DNA from: Blastococcus sp.
GTDB taxonomy: Bacteria > Actinomycetota > Actinomycetes > Mycobacteriales > Geodermatophilaceae
Assembly: GCA_025465355.1 (NCBI GenBank)
Contig: JAODNN010000069.1
Coordinates: 1 to 41,615 of the forward strand
Length of the DNA stretch: 41,615 nucleotides
Direction: 5' to 3'
Shown here: piece after piece, positions 39,878 through 41,615 of the stretch
Layout: each line of letters opens with the position of its first letter
Numbering within the stretch: position 1 is the first letter of the stretch
The notes under the pieces: model-generated
The model's database searches: none
What the model was told of the DNA's origin: nothing
What the model saw: only the letters and a program-made list of their open reading frames with translations
Program-made: the position numbers and the translations under genes

Positions 39878-41615
39878 CCGGGGAGGACACGCTCACGGGC
39901 TCGGGTGCCTGGCCGGTGCTCCTGGTGCTGCTGGGAGCTGTGGTGCTGGCGTGGCGCAGGAGGCGGCAGGCCGCGCGTACTGTGGCCGTCCCTGTCGACG
40001 GCTCGTCCGGGCGGCCGAAGGGCCGGCGCCGGGCGGCGCTGCTCGTCGTCGTGGCGCTCGTCGGCGGATCGGTGCTCATGGGGACGCCCGCGATGGCGCA
40101 GCCCTTCGACTGCAAGGAGTCCCCGGAGCCGGATCGGCCGGGGACGGGCCTCGTCGGCTCGATCGACGGACCGCGCGCGGACGGCGGCGAGATCGGCAGC
40201 GTGTACCGCGAGGTCGGCTACGCGGGCCTCGTCTGGCACAACTACGACCTCGGCTGCGCGGGCTCCGCGCTCAACCCCGCGACCAGCACGGACACCTGGC
40301 TCGGCAACCAGACGTTCAACCTCGCCAAGGTCACGGTCGGCGGGGTGAACTGGGCGCACTACCTGATCGCGGACGGCGGCGCCCTCCTCGACCCGCTGGA
40401 CAAGGTCATCACCGACGCCACCAGGGCGATGTACGAGTCCGTCTTCACGGTGTGGATCGGCGTGGCGCTGCTGATCCTCGCGGTGATCCTGCTGGTCCTC
40501 GCGATGCGCGGCGACCTCGCCCGGCAGACCCAGCGCGCCGCGTTCGCGCTCGGGGCGCTGGTGATCGCCGGGGTCGCCTATCTCGCGCCGGTGGACTGGG
40601 CGAAGGCCGGGGACGCGCTGCTGCTGGACGGCGTCACGCAGATGCAGCAGGGGTTCCTGTCGCAGGTGGGGCTGGGCGACCAGGACACGCTGCCGACGGT
40701 GCTCGTCGACCAGGTCGTCTACCAGAACTGGTTGCGCGGCAACTTCGGCGCGCCGGACGTCCCGCAGGCCCAGGAGTTGGGCCGGGACCTGCTGCGGGCG
40801 CAGGCGTTCACCATCGACGAGGTCCTCGAGGGCCGGGCGACGCCCGAGCTGGCCGAGCAGAAGAAGGCCGACTACGCGGCCCTCGCCGGCCGGATGGGCG
40901 ACCGCTACAGCTACTTCCAGGGTGAGTCCGGCAGCCGCGTCGGCGTCGGGGTGCTCTCGGTGATCCAGGCCGTGTGCATCGCGCTGTTCCAGCTGCTCTC
41001 CAAGGTCCTCGTGCTGGTCGCGATGCTGCTGCTCCGGCTGATGGTGATGACCGCCCCGGCGATCGCCGTCGTCGCGGTGCTGAAGCCGGACATCCTCCCC
41101 GCGCTGCTGCGGGTGGCCGGGTCCGCGATCGTCAACACCATCGTCGTGGGGGCGCTGGCGGGGCTGCACGCCCTGCTCGTCGTGTCCCTGTTCCGGCCCG
41201 GCGCCGGCATCGACCTCTGGCTCGCCCTGCTCGTCACCGGCGTCGTCACCGTCGTCCTCTGGGCCGTCGCGCGGCCCTTCCGGCGTCTCGTCTCGATGGT
41301 GTCCCTCACCCGGGACCAGTTCGGCGGCATCGTCCCCGGCGCCGGGGACGGCCCCATGTCCCGCGTCTGGCATCGGGTCCGCGGCGCCGAGCCCGAGGAC
41401 CGGCAGGGCCGTTGGTGGACCGAGCGCAGCGGAGGCGGCGGGCAGCCGCTCGGCGAGCGCGTCCGGCCCGAGGCCGAGACCGTGCGCGCCACCGCGACCG
41501 ACACCCGGGCGACCGGCTCCGGCGCGCGGCCACCGCGCCGGCGCTCGGAGGCCGAGCCCGCGTCGTCGGCCGCGCTCTCCGCGGCGCGGCGGCAGGCCCT
41601 GCCGTCGGGCGGGGG
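39874..41615 (+). CDS. VirB6/TrbL-like polytopic membrane protein (runs off the window)
   Basis: Starts with GTG at 39874 overlapping the VirB4 stop (GTGA), and the frame stays open for at least 580 codons to the window end. A first helix (about 14-27) is followed by a signal-like helix (about 54-75) ending in TPAMAQPF, an external domain of about 115 residues with cysteines (DCKESPE and LGCAGSA), and helices near 195-215 and 225-242. An external/central segment (about 245-350) leads to a cluster of helices (about 352-470) including LLSKVLVLVAMLLLRLMVM. The visible C-terminus is a basic/acidic Pro-rich disordered tail. This matches the TrbL/VirB6-type channel proteins of actinobacterial secretion modules such as SCO6881. 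The 3' end and length are unknown. Confidence 0.8.
   Translation, partial: MTGEDTLTGSGAWPVLLVLLGAVVLAWRRRRQAARTVAVPVDGSSGRPKGRRRAALLVVVALVGGSVLMGTPAMAQPFDCKESPEPDRPGTGLVGSIDGPRADGGEIGSVYREVGYAGLVWHNYDLGCAGSALNPATSTDTWLGNQTFNLAKVTVGGVNWAHYLIADGGALLDPLDKVITDATRAMYESVFTVWIGVALLILAVILLVLAMRGDLARQTQRAAFALGALVIAGVAYLAPVDWAKAGDALLLDGVTQMQQGFLSQVGLGDQDTLPTVLVDQVVYQNWLRGNFGAPDVPQAQELGRDLLRAQAFTIDEVLEGRATPELAEQKKADYAALAGRMGDRYSYFQGESGSRVGVGVLSVIQAVCIALFQLLSKVLVLVAMLLLRLMVMTAPAIAVVAVLKPDILPALLRVAGSAIVNTIVVGALAGLHALLVVSLFRPGAGIDLWLALLVTGVVTVVLWAVARPFRRLVSMVSLTRDQFGGIVPGAGDGPMSRVWHRVRGAEPEDRQGRWWTERSGGGGQPLGERVRPEAETVRATATDTRATGSGARPPRRRSEAEPASSAALSAARRQALPSGG

Overview
The window is from a high-GC Actinomycetota chromosome. 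Clues are the frequent GTG starts, a FadE5/EtfD pair of mycobacterial type, an actinobacterial dCTP deaminase, an F420-dependent LLM oxidoreductase and a DosR/DosS-like two-component system. Gene content would fit Geodermatophilales or Pseudonocardiales, but that is inference from style, not from a marker tree. Nearly all of the DNA is protein coding. I see no insertion sequence, CRISPR array, integrase or relaxase.

Left part (1-6.9 kb): the end of an unidentified gene, a small membrane protein, and an Lrp/AsnC regulator divergent from a branched-chain 2-oxoacid dehydrogenase operon (E1 alpha, E1 beta, E2). An AGE-family sugar isomerase sits 1 nt behind E2, and an SRPBCC protein follows. Three copies of TTGCGCAG/CTGCGCAA lie in the divergent promoter. 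Next (7.0-13.2 kb) is a complete fructose phosphotransferase locus: fruR-fruK-fruA-ptsH on the minus strand, divergent from ptsI (EI). EI, HPr and EIIABC carry out phosphoenolpyruvate-dependent fructose uptake, FruK makes fructose 1,6-bisphosphate, and FruR is the likely repressor.

Middle (13.3-26.5 kb): a tiny basic protein, a run of three hairpins, a sensory diguanylate cyclase, a protein phosphatase, a two-gene unit containing a 3-hydroxybutyrate dehydrogenase, and fadE5 with a TetR regulator upstream. After these come an F420-linked oxidoreductase, a ribokinase, a DUF6328-like membrane protein, and a methyltransferase/type III polyketide synthase pair. Several proteins of 45-56 residues lie between them. 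26.5-29.6 kb holds a DosR-like response regulator and a GAF sensor kinase placed tail to tail, plus a universal stress protein. GGGAC-n4-type boxes precede the regulator and the stress gene.

Right part (29.8-41.6 kb): tRNA-Gly(CCC), a degenerate UDP-GlcNAc 2-epimerase-like protein, dcd, an unknown membrane protein, etfD (membrane Fe-S oxidoreductase for beta-oxidation electrons), and a tightly packed type IV secretion-like module (2-TM VirB2-like, VirB3-like, VirB4 ATPase, VirB6/TrbL-like protein running off the end).

The observations I rate highest are: (i) the fadE5 and etfD promoters, 15 kb apart, share an operator of the form TTACYSGYCRGTAA, which suggests one TetR-type regulon joining an acyl-CoA dehydrogenase to its electron acceptor; (ii) the chromosomal VirB2/3/4/6-like module has no visible mobilisation gene; (iii) DosR-like boxes lie at the two-component/stress locus; (iv) an epimerase-family protein has lost its catalytic motifs.
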